Part shown: piece by piece, positions 33,337-45,400 of the stretch
Layout of the letters: each line of letters opens with the position of its first letter
Numbering within the stretch: the stretch's first letter is position 1
Assembly: GCA_029204225.1 (NCBI GenBank)
Contig: CM055092.1
Span: 40,316,016-40,380,015 of the forward strand
Length of the DNA stretch: 64,000 nt
Direction of reading: 5' to 3'
From: Diphasiastrum complanatum
Taxonomy: Eukaryota; Streptophyta; Lycopodiopsida; Lycopodiales; Lycopodiaceae
Made by a program: the position numbers and the translations under genes
Notes under the pieces: model-generated
The model's database searches: none
Told to the model about the DNA's origin: nothing
The model's input: only the letters and a program-made list of their open reading frames with translations

Positions 33337-34190
33337 CTCTACACAAGTAGGTTCTTCAAAAGGAGTTAAAAAACAAAGTTTGTACCTTCTATAACTTGCT
33401 TACCCTTTCCAAAGAACCATCACCATCATCAATTGGTTTATTTTCATTTCATTTCTTTAGATTGGTTCTCCCTTGAATTCTTGAAATTGACAAACACATC
33501 AAACGTCGCACTTTTCTTTTTAGAAGATAACCCAAGTAAATTTACTAAAATCATCAATGAAAATGACATACATCTTAGCTCCTCCATTCCTAATTGTAAT
33601 AGTACTATGAATGCCCGAATATACAAGTTGGTTGAAATGGCTTACTAGATCTTGAGGTAGATCTATTGTAAGGTAGCCTATGTGACCTCGATAAAGCACA
33701 ATGTTCTCAAAACATGATTGGTGTTAGTAAGAGATTTAGAAAGACCAAGGACCACTTCATTTTTTGCCAAAGTCTCCAATGCCTGGAAGTTGAGATGCCC
33801 CAATCTTGTATGCCATACCTCTTGACTTTTTAATTGCTCCCTTGGCACGAATACATCTTGGTTAGCAACAACACAAACATCAATTTTGTACAATCATCCT
33901 CTTGCTTGTAACCTATTCTCTTCAGCCACTAAGACCTCTTGCAAGCCTTTCACACTTGGCAATGTCTTTTGAATGACAAAGCTTTGTGCAAGATTAGCAT
34001 GACCATACAACAAACCATTAAGAATAAGTTGAACAAGTTCTACATCCTTAATGCTTTCGTCAATGCAATCAAGTTCATCATTCAAGGCTTTTACTCTTAA
34101 GATAAATGTGTGAGCACTTTTCCCTTCCTTTTGGCTATTTTGAAGATTTTCCTCCTTAGGGTTAGACCCTACATGTGGACTTACTTTCAT
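33337..34190 (-). mobile_element. Second Copia: gag, pre-integrase, integrase and linker fragments
   Basis: 34190-33894 is a gag of another type (FILRVKALNDELDCIDESIK; QLILNGL). 33893-33678 is pre-integrase (VWHTRLGHLNFQALETLAK). 33650-33430 has the integrase core start in shifted frames (FIDDFSKFTW; DVFDVFVNFKNS). 33420-33337 is the linker before RT (GKGKQVIEGTNFVF; EEPTCVEDA). Large internal deletions are evident. Gag and pre-integrase differ from those at 27.9-29.4 kb, so this is a different family that abuts the inverted RT half at about 33336. Confidence 0.82.
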
Positions 34191-34235
34191 ACCAAGGTTT
34201 TTTAGGCTTGATGATTATGTGAGAATCATAATGGA

Positions 34236-34508
34236 TTGATTTTCAAGGAGGAGATAGCACAAGTGGAATCATGTCATAAGGAATTGGATCTTTCCAATCA
34301 CCAATTGATGGATGAAATGTGCAAGGGGGAGTCTACTATTGAGATTCCTAAATTTTTGGCAAAAGGCGATGGTGTAAGAGAGGCATGTGCTTTGGCTAAG
34401 GTAACTAAGTTGCACTTTCCAAGTTCTACGACAAAGTTATCAACATCATTGGAACCTATTCCCTCAAAGGTGCATTTTGAAAATGCAAGAGGCAATGGTG
34501 AATCTTAA
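34236..34508 (+). CDS. Unrecognised 90-codon ORF
   Basis: Reads IFKEEIAQVESCHKELDLSN, then HQLMDEMCKGESTIEIP. It resembles the helical spacer of some plant retrotransposon gag-like proteins but has no diagnostic motif. It lies antisense among Copia debris. Probably transposon-derived. Confidence 0.2.
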   Translation: MIFKEEIAQVESCHKELDLSNHQLMDEMCKGESTIEIPKFLAKGDGVREACALAKVTKLHFPSSTTKLSTSLEPIPSKVHFENARGNGES

Positions 34509-34633
34509 ACCTTTCGTAGTTCATGATGATAGACATGATTTGATCATTTGTTAATAAAGCAGCTTCATGCTATGATGCTTTGATAGAGTACAAGACTTTG
34601 AAGTTTTGTGATTTTTCATTCAATAACATGTCA

Positions 34634-34870
34634 TTAGCTGCCAATATTCTCATTCATTGCATGAATATATTTCTCCTTTTGCATTGCATCTTCAACACAA
34701 GAAGATTCATCAAAAGATGAGAGAAAAGCAAAGTTAGTACCTTCAACTTGCTTACCCTTTTCATCATAGGTGAGTTTTGATGGCTTTGTCCTTTTATTTG
34801 TTGAACTTATTAGGTTTTTACTTGGAGAGACATCTCCAACACCAAAAATCCCAAAAAGAGAAGAAGACAA
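34634..34870 (-). mobile_element. Copia integrase-RT linker fragment
   Basis: The minus strand reads DEKGKQVEGTNFAFLSSFDE, then SSCVEDAMQKEKYIHAMNEN, the start of RT. It is a diverged paralogue of the linker at 33337-33420 (GKGKQVIEGTNFVF...EEPTCVEDA), so two copies of one family lie here in tandem orientation. Confidence 0.75.
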
Positions 34871-35199
34871 AAGAGAATCCCATATCCAAATCTAAGCTCT
34901 TCCACCTTTAGATCCAACACCAAGATTCACACACTTGGTAGGCTTAGATTCCATCTTTAGCTGGTAGTTTATCCCTCTCCCCATTGGATAGAAGCCCGTA
35001 CTACATCGATACTCACCTGGTTGGAGATCTTGCCCTCTTGATCGCACTGATTTGGGAGCACAGAAAGGGTCCAACACCAAGTTTAGCCACCTTTGGATGA
35101 TGATCAATTCCACACCCGACTTCCACACCCAACTTGGCTACAAAATTATTGATTTTAACTAACTTGCTTGAAGTTAACATCTCCACGCTTTGGTTCAAC

Positions 35200-35830
35200 G
35201 CTCTAATACCATTAAAACACCATCGAAGATCAAAGCTGGAGTATTAAAGAATACGAGATAGAATGTAGTAGACCAAACCTTCCCAACCAAACCCTAGATC
35301 AATACGGACTAGCTCCCTATCAACAAGGAAATAGGCAAATCGAATTGATAGAAGTGCTTTCAAATCCATCATACTACCACAAGACTCTAAATGAGTTCCA
35401 TAGACACTGGTGGGGTGTTTATATAGGTTAGAAAGACCACCCTACCTATCCATGCATGGAATCTGCATGGAAGCAATCTAACTGACCATGCCAATCTCCA
35501 ATGCATGCCTACTGCATGTGGAAAGACCCTTTTTCCAAAATATCTAGTTCCATGCAAAGCCAAAGTGTGTGTACATCCACACCCAAGGCATGTGTGAATA
35601 CTCATGCTAGTGCTGCAAGCATGTTGTCATTAGTCTACATGGTCCTGTACGACTATTATCCAGATTGGGCCCTATCTCTTATTTCCAAGGTACCCCCCCT
35701 AATGGTCCAAAACATTTAGGGTCATGACCGTATGGTTGTCCTTGACACTTCCGACTCAATCTAGTGTCGCTTCTGTTGTGATAGATGATCCATCTATGTG
35801 AACACACTTCATTATCAAAGTCTTCCACTA
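35200..35830 (-). mobile_element. Copia primer-binding site and probable 5' LTR
   Basis: GCTCTAATACCA at 35200-35211 (minus strand TGGTATTAGAGC) is a one-mismatch initiator tRNA-Met primer site. The sequence to its right lacks coding, has a TATATAAAC-type box on the minus strand near 35420 and a CATGCA-rich patch at 35450-35560, and is probably the LTR. Its outer end was not fixed. Confidence 0.5.
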
Positions 35831-35849
35831 CACAAATGTTGAGCTATTA

Positions 35850-38800
35850 GGACGTTGGAGTTAGCATCAAATCTTTTGACTGTTCACGATTTCGCTTTCA
35901 CTGTGTCGATGGGCTGCATTTTTTCCCAACAAGGTCCAGTCAATGTTGGCATAGTATCGATGAGATTTGGACTTGAAAAGAAAATTTTCTTCAAAGAAAA
36001 GACAAACAAAGATGACATTTATCTTATGAATGAGTTGGAAGGAAGACCCTTGAAACTAGTCAAGATTGTTTAGTTACCATTCATCTTGATCAAGGTGATT
36101 AGCTAAGCTAAATAGATGGACCAATCTATAATCTATAGGACAATACGCGAGCTATCTACATTATATAAGAGTCTCAATTTAAGCTTGTTGAAGCCAAATT
36201 GTGAGGTGAACCTATTACAAGGTGCTTGGTTGCCATATCTAGATAGTCTAAGCTTTTCATGTTGATGTGTTGAGTTCATTTGAGGATACCATGACCTAAT
36301 ACAAAATATATGAGATTTAGATCCATTGCTCTACAAGTTTCATATGTATTTGATTCAATCTTCATGTCATTTGATTCTCTATGCTAAATGAAAATGCTCG
36401 TCATTGTCTGGATTTCATTTTGTACAATCACTTTGCTCATAGATCCTTGATATGCTATTTATCTTAATCACATGGTTTCACAAGAAGCATTTTATTTCTC
36501 AACTCTATCATTATGATATCAATGATCAAAGTCAGCAAACATACACTCACTCAAGGATTAGTTTAAAAATCAATATTAAAAAACTGCATAAGTTAGAACC
36601 CCACTTTGCCCAAATGAATAAAATTTCTATTAGCAACTAGAAAAACTCTATACAATAAGCTCAATATTAAGTATCAATGAATCAAAAGAAATGAGAATGG
36701 GCAAAGATTGGTACTTAGTATTAAAAGTTAGTACTCAATATTGAAGATAACAACTCTCTTTGTTAGAGAATTAGGAAAATCTAGAAGTATTTGTATGCAA
36801 GTTTCTCAAAGTTGAAGGTTTCCAGCAAAGACATTTTCAGAGCTTGATTCTCTTGAGATTCATTTACATAGATATATCTACATGCATAACTTGGTATCGA
36901 CGTAGAGCTATCTATATTCCTACAACTAAGATTAACTACTCTTTTATATATCTTTTACCATACGATTATTATAGTAGGATATCACAAAATTTACTCTTTC
37001 TTAAAATTGGTGTTTTCATCTGTTGCATACCCATCATTTAAGAGACTCAAATGAAACTTGCCAAATGAAACATATTGTACATTGCTCCAAATGGTCATCC
37101 TAGACAATCCTCATTCTTAGTACTTTAGGGTCGTTCTCCTTGCCATTACAATCATGATTGGTCGATAACTATCTCACTGATAATTGTTAGCTCAAAATAA
37201 CTAATTTTCCAATCATAGAGTAACCTGAACTATATCTTAAGTCAAACATAACAATTCTTGGCATTTTGGTAAATACATACTCAAACTTATTCTCCTTGTG
37301 ATTTTTGATTTAACATTCTCTTATGCCTTCATCTTCTTCTTTTTGTATTTGGTTGTTTTGCCTTTCATTCTCTTCTTCTTTTCCTTTAGTCTAACAACAA
37401 AGGAAGTTTAACAAAATCACGAGCCTATTGCACCTTCACATAATGTTTTGCTACTCTACCTAAGCTAATCCTTTTTAAGATCTTTAGAAAGTGGAGAGGA
37501 GATAAAACTAGAAGAGAAGATAAGAGAGTTGATTTATCAAGCTTCTCAACTCCCTTGATTGAAGTATCCATGTCTAAATTAAAAAACTATAAGAGAACAT
37601 CATTTTTGAGCAAGCATGTATCCAAGATTATGCATATAAAAAACAAGATAGATCAAATATATGAACATGATTAAGTATATTAGAAACAAGATAAATCTTG
37701 CTAAGCATGCTAAAACCATCACATAGTAGAAGATTCTCCTTGAAACACTCTTCAAAGAAGAAGCAAAAGGGTGCCACATGCCATAGCTCCCTTGTACATT
37801 TTGCACAAGCAAAATTGAAGATGGACACATAAGCTCTTGTGCGTTGCAAGTTGTATAAATGCCCTAAAGTTTAGGTAGGCATTAGCGTTCATGATAGAAC
37901 ATTAGTTTTGCAAGATGTTAGAGAGACATGGGTCACATATGCAATAGGCAAGGCCTTATGCATACAAGAGATTCAGCAGATTTTCTTGTAAATGGCAAGC
38001 AACATGTGTCATTGTGTGATTGGATTGTCAATTGCAATGACAAAATTGGCTCCCTAACAATAAGCCACATCAAGACAATAATTTTTGAAAGTTTTGAAAG
38101 GAGCCAACATTATTAGTAAAAGATTACTAAATGGAACATTTCCCGATACAAAATGCAATTATTGTTTCAAGTGTTAATTGTGGTACTAGCTTACAAATTA
38201 GACTTATATGTAGACAAGCCAATGCAAACTTGACCTATTTCCAACAAGTTAAAATATATGTGTTGAAGTCTATCTAGAAGGAAAGGCAACATTGTTAGAT
38301 AGAGCCAACTTCAAACTAACAAAAACCCAACACTTTTTGGCTTGGTCTTTTTTATATTCCTAGTTATGCTTATAAGTGGAATCTAACTTGAGACCTCGAG
38401 GTTGGCCAAGCTCTCAACCATTGGGTTATACTTCCAGATGCCTTCAAAATAAATTTATATGTTGCCTTCAAAGTTTAGTGGGCTTGTTTGTTGAAAGGCG
38501 AGTACATGTCTTCTTTCATAGAGACACCTTGTTTGTTTAGGCTAAAGTTTTTCAAAGTGCCTCATCAAAGACGATTTCCTCACTTACATTTATTCTAATG
38601 TTCACTTGAATAAACAAAAATATCGTAGGATTTTGTTTCTTGACAATGATAACCAGTCCAACTATCTTTACCATGCACAATATGTCCACAATACATCACC
38701 ATAATAAGGTCAAACTAAGAAGGATCACAAGGCTCCAAGAATTAACGTATATGTGGGCTTAGTTCTAACCAAGATTTAAGTGTGCTAGCATTGATTTTTA

Positions 38801-39120
38801 CAAAAGTAAACTTTTTGAGTACCAAGTAGTAGGTCGAGCAAAAACAAGAGTGGATGGCTTCAAGATGTGAATGTTACAAGAAGTGAAGTTAGAGCTTCAA
38901 TAATTGTGTTATAGGAATTCCCCTCCTACCCAAACCAAGTCATTGTGTTGTAGGAATCTCCCTCCTACCCAAATCAACCCGTTGATCAATTGTGATTTTG
39001 TCGAGTTTTAATTTGTAGTACTGATTTAGATTTTGAAAACACACCCGGTATTCAAGAGTAAAAACGAAGAAGAAAAGCTTTCAATGCGAACTAAAGAGAG
39101 ATTCATTTTTTTGCTAAAAG
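35850..39120. other. Intergenic, no gene seen
   Basis: AT-rich with only short, unrelated open frames and no retrotransposon domain or RNA gene that I can support. Confidence 0.5.
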
Positions 39121-39147
39121 ATAAATTTACATTGTCTTGGGAAAGCT

Positions 39148-41982
39148 TTGAAGGGTAAATTGGCCGCGAAGGGCTGTGGGACTTTTGGGGGGGGGGGGGG
39201 GGGGGTTGCGGGCCTTGGCAAGAGAGGGGCCATTGAAGGGCAACTTTTGTTAAATGGGGTGATGGGCATTGGGACCGCTCGCCCAATTGTAGCCTCACAT
39301 CCATTTGGCCAGATGCACTGGCAACTTTAGCAGGCGGAGGACCATGCAGGGCCCACCGGTGACCACTCACCACCCGCTCCTTTTGTACATTGGCCACCGG
39401 GAGGAGGCCGGAATGCGGCGATGGTTGTCGGCCGGCAAAAGGCGTCCACGCGGAAGCCTCTGGTTGGGCTCGCTGGAAACGAGGCGGAATGAGGTAGCGT
39501 CGGGAAGGCTTCTGAGGGGGGCTCAGAGAAAACACTCGTGTGAAGAAGAGAAAGGAGAAGATAGAGGAGAGAGAGGGAGTGGTTATGGGGCCATAGCATG
39601 GCAGAGAAGGTGACGATCCAATGCGAGAGGTTTGATCAAGGGTAGGCGGAAAGAGATGGATCGTGGGAACTTTTGGATCAACAATCAGCAGGCCTTGTGC
39701 CATTCCGTCTCTCTTTGCCTCATCAGATGATGCTATGCACGCTTGATTTGAGAACAGCGTTTTGGCGGGGTTGGAGTGGCTTCTTGTGGAGGATTCTTGG
39801 GATGTATATTATCGTAGGGCAGGGCAGGCGTTTCTGGCTTTTTCTGATTTTGCTTCGAGATTAGGATTAGGATGGTGGACATGGAGGTGGTGTGATGTGA
39901 CGAGTCGCTTTGTAGCTGGCAGGGCTTTGCTTGTTGTTGAGGAAAAGTAGATGAACAGTGCAGGTGTACAGTTTATCTGGTGGATGCTGATGACGGATGT
40001 AAGCGCAGAAAGAACACGTCAAGCTCTTGAGTGGACCAACTCCAGTGAAATAACCTCTCATGCTAGAATATCTGTTCGTGATGGTAAAGCGTGCGAGCAC
40101 ATCTGCTCTCTGCAGCGTTAGCCAGAGTTATTGTCACGGCTAATTTCTTATTCGAAGAAAAGCGGCAGCTCACAAAAGGAGCAGGGTTGAATAGCTGGAT
40201 CGAAAGTTTTCTGTGGTGAAATGAAGAGGCACATAATATTATGAAGAGCATCTGTGACGATGTAGCCACAGGAAACTCGTAGAACATGAACTCGTCCTCT
40301 GGCGGACGAGGAGCTTCTTTTGTGAAGTTAATACTACTACGCAGGGCAGCAGCGTTGGCAATCAGAAATGTTTAGGTGGCAAGAACAGGTTGATGAAGCT
40401 CTGTTTATTTCAGTGGCAACTTAAGGACGTCGAAGTAAAATTAAAATGTTAAGTATTCGTGTCAGCAATTTGTGTCAAATGATCTATTTCGGATATCGAA
40501 TCTGCTGTCTTGGTGGCTGCCATTTTCACAAAATATGATCAGAGCAACTACAAGTTTGTGGAGAAACTCTTTTTTCAGAATTTCGAGGGATGATACTGTG
40601 ACACTGAAGCGAAAGTATCTGCAACAGTCATCTTGATTACATACAAGTAAATTACCAACTCTGGGGGCTTTGCGCAAGATCGAGCAAATATAGGATAAGA
40701 TTCGGAACAGAGAAGTCTTTTACTGGATACGCTCGTTTCTGCAAAGGAAATGTACTGAATCATTCTAAACTTGATTGAGCTCGTAAAATCACTAATAACT
40801 GAACAAGCTTATTCAAAGGGTGTTGACGTCGGCTACACATGGAGTTGTCAGACAAATGGCCTCTTGTGCCAGGTGTCCATGCTATCAACTATGAAAGGAA
40901 CTTTTCTTTGATGAAAACGCTCTCCTGGCTGTGTCTAGTTCGAGAACTTGCATAGATGATTCTTCATATCATCTCTTGCCTCCTATTAGCAGTTCAATAT
41001 ACTTGTTTTGGAAAGCAAAAACCACAGTTGCAGAGAGATACCGCTTACTGATATACATTTTGGAACTAGCTTTAATCCCTGAATTACACAGACAATTCTG
41101 GCAATGACAGTTGTTCAGAGAATCTCTTGCATTCATCGGCAGGTACTTTGCTGTCACTTAACTGCCAACGTTATGAAGCTTCTGTTGCGAAGTAGATAGA
41201 TCTGGGCCTTTTTTTGAATATAGAATTTATACTTGCCAGATGTTCAATAGTTCTTAGTTTAATAGTGGAGGAGCAAATAGCTATTCACTCGGGTAGTTTC
41301 TTCATTGCTCCTTTCTTGCGTAAACCCCAAAAACTCTGCTGTATATTTATTTTACTTTGTCTTTTAGAAGGAAAGTTTCCAGATAGGCTCTAAGTTTTGA
41401 TCTTTTCGAATCATTTTCATTTCCTGAATTTGACGATGAGATCATACAATTCCATGCAAAGCATTCACTAGGAGTGACATGTAGCATTAGTAATGAAAAC
41501 TAGTTTAGCAAGTAATAGGATGCTCTAGATAATTTGGTCATGATCTGTAACCATTGAGTTGTTTCAAATAAGAACTTTAATATGTCTTTCTGATATCTTA
41601 AAATTGCAAAAGTAGTCTGGATGCATGGTATTCGAATCTCAATGATAAGTTTCCATTTGTCTATGCTGGTTATTGACAACTATAGAAGTCTTTACGTTAT
41701 TGATGTGGTTATCAGGTAGAGAAAGTACTAACGTTTATGCAGTGTGATGCACTCGATTTCACTTTCTTGCAGTTGAAATATGAAGTGTCAAATACTTTAT
41801 TCCACTTTCAATCGCAGCAGTCTTGACTTTATGGAGCAGTTCTGACTGGGTAATAACTATGTCGCAGGGTGTCATATCTCTTCAGGGGGCTAGATGATTG
41901 TTCAAGCTTAGGTGTCTAATGTGTGAAAGCACTGAACAGAGTATATATTTATCTCTTGTACTCTTGGCTTCTCATAGGGCAG
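39148..41982 (+). promoter_or_regulatory. Putative promoter and 5' leader region of the receptor gene
   Basis: 39,150-39,620 is much more GC-rich than the rest of the window and includes a run of 19 G (39187-39205). It stands upstream of the receptor's first coding exon in a region free of retrotransposon coding. TCTCATAG|GGCAG at 41971-41982 looks like a splice acceptor just before the start ATG, which would fit a 5' UTR intron. No TATA box or transcription start can be set from sequence alone. Confidence 0.3.
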
Positions 41983-42450
41983 ATGCCAAGTGCAGCCTAC
42001 AGAATGTGTCATGTGCCACCACAGACAGATTTTGAGTATTCTTCAGACAAACAGATGGCTGTGCAAGCTAATGCTTTGAGAGGAAGTAGCACAAACAAAA
42101 CCAATCACCCGTCCCATTCAGGCAGGTTGACAACAAAGGCATGTGAGAATGGAAATACTACTATGATTAGGCCACTATCCACCAAGGTTAAATGTCAGTC
42201 CTTTGGTGAGCAGTGGTATATGAAGCTATTGGTTCTTTGGGTGATAGCTGGTATCATTGCATCCATGTGGGTCTTTTACTCTATGAATGCTGACATTGTA
42301 AAACGTCGGAGGGGAACACTTTCAAACATGTGTGAAGAGCGTGCATGGATGTTACAAGACCAATTTGTCGCAAGTATGAATCATGTTCGGGCTCTAACGG
42401 CCCTTGTTACTACATTTGCTCTTGAAAAGCAGCCATCAGCCCTTGATCAG
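41983..42450 (+). CDS. AHK4: Receptor exon 1: N-terminus, TM1, CHASE start
   Basis: The frame is open from 41920, just after a TAA at 41917-41919. I choose the ATG at 41983 ([10 protein letters not shown]) because a splice acceptor lies 7 bases upstream and no earlier ATG is in frame. TM1 is [20 protein letters not shown] at about residues 87-106. The CHASE domain opens with [20 protein letters not shown]. It ends in GATCAG|GTAAAA, phase 0. Confidence 0.9.
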
Positions 42451-45400
42451 GTAAAATCAACCATTTTGCTTGCAATTCCATGAAGAAACTGCTTTCTAAG
42501 ACCCGCCTTTTCAGCTATTGATATGAACTGGAAGTTTAGCAGCCTGGCAATCAATCCCAGCTCTTTAATAATTCAGGAGACAAGTTTACTGTAAAACTAC
42601 GAGCCTTTGACCATCAGAGATTGGAACCAGTCATTGGTAGATTTCACCCTTATTGCTTGTAGTCACTCATTTGAAGATCATTAAAATCTCTCTCATCAGA
42701 GAAAGATAAGGGTTGCAACTTGGAGGGGCATTGCATTGAACTGTTGAACCGGGTGGTAACAGGATCATATAAAAGTTTTTGAAATCTGTTATAGTTGTCC
42801 AAACCTTAGTTGCCGTTTCCGGAACGGAACGTGTTCGCGTTCCAGAACGCGTTCCGTTCCGGAACGGGACTCCCAAAGAAAATAAAAAAAATACTTTTTT
42901 TTTAACAAAGAAAAAAAAAACCATATGCTGAGAGTTGATAGACAGAACGGGCAACTAAGCGTTTGGCTTCCATTTAGGATTGCATTCTGGTTCTATAGTT
43001 GATCGCAGTTCTATGCATTATGGTTCTACGGGTTATTTTGGTTGCAAAATTCCTTCCATCATAAAGGCTTCTGTGAGTAGTGGCTTCGTTCAGGCCCACG
43101 ACATGTCATCCACGGTTTTGAGACGTCTCAAATATAGCGTGGCTCAGACAGCAATTCTGGCTCGGATATAGATAACGTGGTTTTTAACAAAGCATTGGAG
43201 ATTAAGGAACAGAATCAAGATATATAGCGTGGCTCAGACAGCAATTCTAGCTCGGATTTTTTAATAGATTGGATGGCGATGATATTGGTAAGAAATCCAG
43301 GGAGAATGGATGTCTTGCAAAAAAGAGATCAAGAATCAATTATGCTGATATGTTTGAGCAGGTTAAAGGATCGGTAGTGCTGCATATTAATTTCTCCGTG
43401 AAGCAAGATCCGAGTTTAGGACAGGAATTGTTGAACATAGTGCGAACCGCTTGCCAGCCAGCTTTTGAGATACTGGTATTGCTTTCTATAAGCCGCATTC
43501 AAAGGTTTGAGCAAGCGTCCCTGGAACTTTTGAAGACTGCAGTGCTAACATCATATCGAGACGCTCACCGTTGCAGGTATGAAGTTTTGCTGTTGGGGAT
43601 TCTCTGATCTCAGCTCATCCCTGAACTAACTCGTTCCGAGCCAGTACGTTCCGGAACGTACGGAACAGAACGTTCCGACCCATTTTGCTCGGAACTAAGT
43701 CATTCGATGTAATGTTCTTTGCATTCCATTTCAGCCAGGCTATAATGTCAGCACTTCTTTTGAGCACCTTATGAAAATCTCATGGCATTTTCATCCCTAC
43801 ATTTTTAGTTCACAAATGCAAAAAGGCTCTTTGTGTCTAGCTTGCAGATTGACCAGCTCGCCTTGAGTAGTTAAACTTTTGGAGACTGACCAACCAGGAA
43901 TTCTCTAGATTCTTGGTCGTATCTTTTTCAAGCTGATGTTACAACATGACTCTCCATCGTTATGGTTCCGGTGTGCAAGTTTTTAAATATGAGGGTCCAG
44001 CCTGTATCTGGTAAGTTACAGGCTGGACCCTCATATTACTCTAAGTTACTGGTATTATGGCATGGCTTGTGATAATTCAAGAAGAAAATTGCTATCATAC
44101 CATATTTTCTTGTCCCCAACATTGAATGATCTGTATGTTAAGAAATAAAAACAATTCTTAATTCTCGTTTAGGTTATTCTCTTGCTGCCATTCCTTAGCC
44201 CTGCTCCAAAGTTTCTAGCAGTCCACGCAGGCTGCTGCACTGACATTACTCCCTCTCCCTCAACACTTCCTCCCAGTGCCGATCAACTCCTCCTGTTTCA
44301 GGAAAGAAGCAAATTTTTATCTGTTTGAAAGTTCAACAATTCTCTTGTCTCGTTGATTAGCACTCTATTTGAAACACAAACTCTGAAATTATGCTTCTAT
44401 AATTGTTATGATCCGGTTTGACAATTCTGCATTCTTTCATTGTCTCCAAAATTGGCAACACATTGATTTAGGAGGAGAACAAAGACTCCCTCTACTAACT
44501 TTTGATTGCTGAAGACAATATGTCTTCTCAATTTCGATTGGGAGTCATTGGTCATATAGAGAACTCTGCATTGTTTGGTGTTGTCACAGTTATAAACACT
44601 CAATTCAATGATTTGATTGATCCTCCATACCTGACAATCAAACAATCAATAGCCAATCCATCCCACCAAAAGATTCCATCGTGCGAGTCAACTCCCACAT
44701 AAAGGAGGCCACACATTGACACACAAGACCTTTGCAAAATACTATCTATGCTTACACCAATGGATGTGTCCATTCAAAATTGCGTACATAACTACCCACA
44801 ATTGCACAAATGCAAGCAAAAACTAAGTCATTAGTTTGCATCGTTTTGAGCACCATGAAATAGTGCGACCCTCACCCTAAGAGCGACCATTGTGCTTACA
44901 CCCAGATGGGTAGAACATTGCCTCATTGACATTTGTGTCATCGGCTGCAAGCCCAAATTGATTAGTTGCTAGGTATTGACCTTGTTACACCTTTTCTTAG
45001 GCTACTCGTTGACTCACAAACATTCATTTTGCTAGCCACCACTTTTGTGGGGCTACTCGTGCTAACACTTTTTGCATCAACACTTTGTGCAGTAGCTTCC
45101 TTTAGTGGCCTCTTATTTTGGGCAGCTCCAATGGACATGGAGGAACGATAGCCACGTGGATGATTGTATTATTGGCTTTCTTAGGAAGAGGGTCAACGTG
45201 GTTTACAATGAGAAGAAATTGTGCATTGTGTGAGCAATGTTAGGAGAACAACTAAGCCAAAATGGCATGTCAGAACTTTTGTGGTCTCTCAAGCCTCCAA
45301 CAACTCTACTTGGGTGAGGAGGCTACTATAGGCATGTCAGAACCTATGCTTGTCCCTCAAGCCTCCAACAACTGTACTTGGGTGAGGAGTCTACTATAGC

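Larger units (their letters stand above)
42815..43700. mobile_element. Probable non-autonomous transposon carrying gene fragments (intron 1)
   Basis: Both sides are packed with GGAACG/CGTTCC words in inverted arrangement: left about 42817-42870 (TTCCGGAACGGAACG; CGTTCCGTTCCGGAACG), right about 43630-43690 (CGTTCCGGAACGTACGGAAC). Such palindromic sub-terminal clusters are absent from the flanks and frame a segment with a FANCI exon and another ORF-like stretch (42980-43171). Exact termini and target duplication were not found. The same word cluster recurs at 47420-47436. Confidence 0.5.

Noticed and set aside
37600-37849. Two overlapping minus-strand ORFs
   Set aside because: Short, different frames of the same AT-rich DNA, no motif and no splice context.
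39026-39703. 225-codon minus-strand ORF, Pro/Ser-rich
   Set aside because: It runs antisense through a GC-rich block and a poly-G run. The length is explained by few AT-rich stop codons, and no domain is visible.
43986-44037. Classical miRNA precursor
   Set aside because: The stem is perfect and only 21 bp with a 10-nt loop, without the longer imperfect arms of plant precursors. Kept as a hairpin only.
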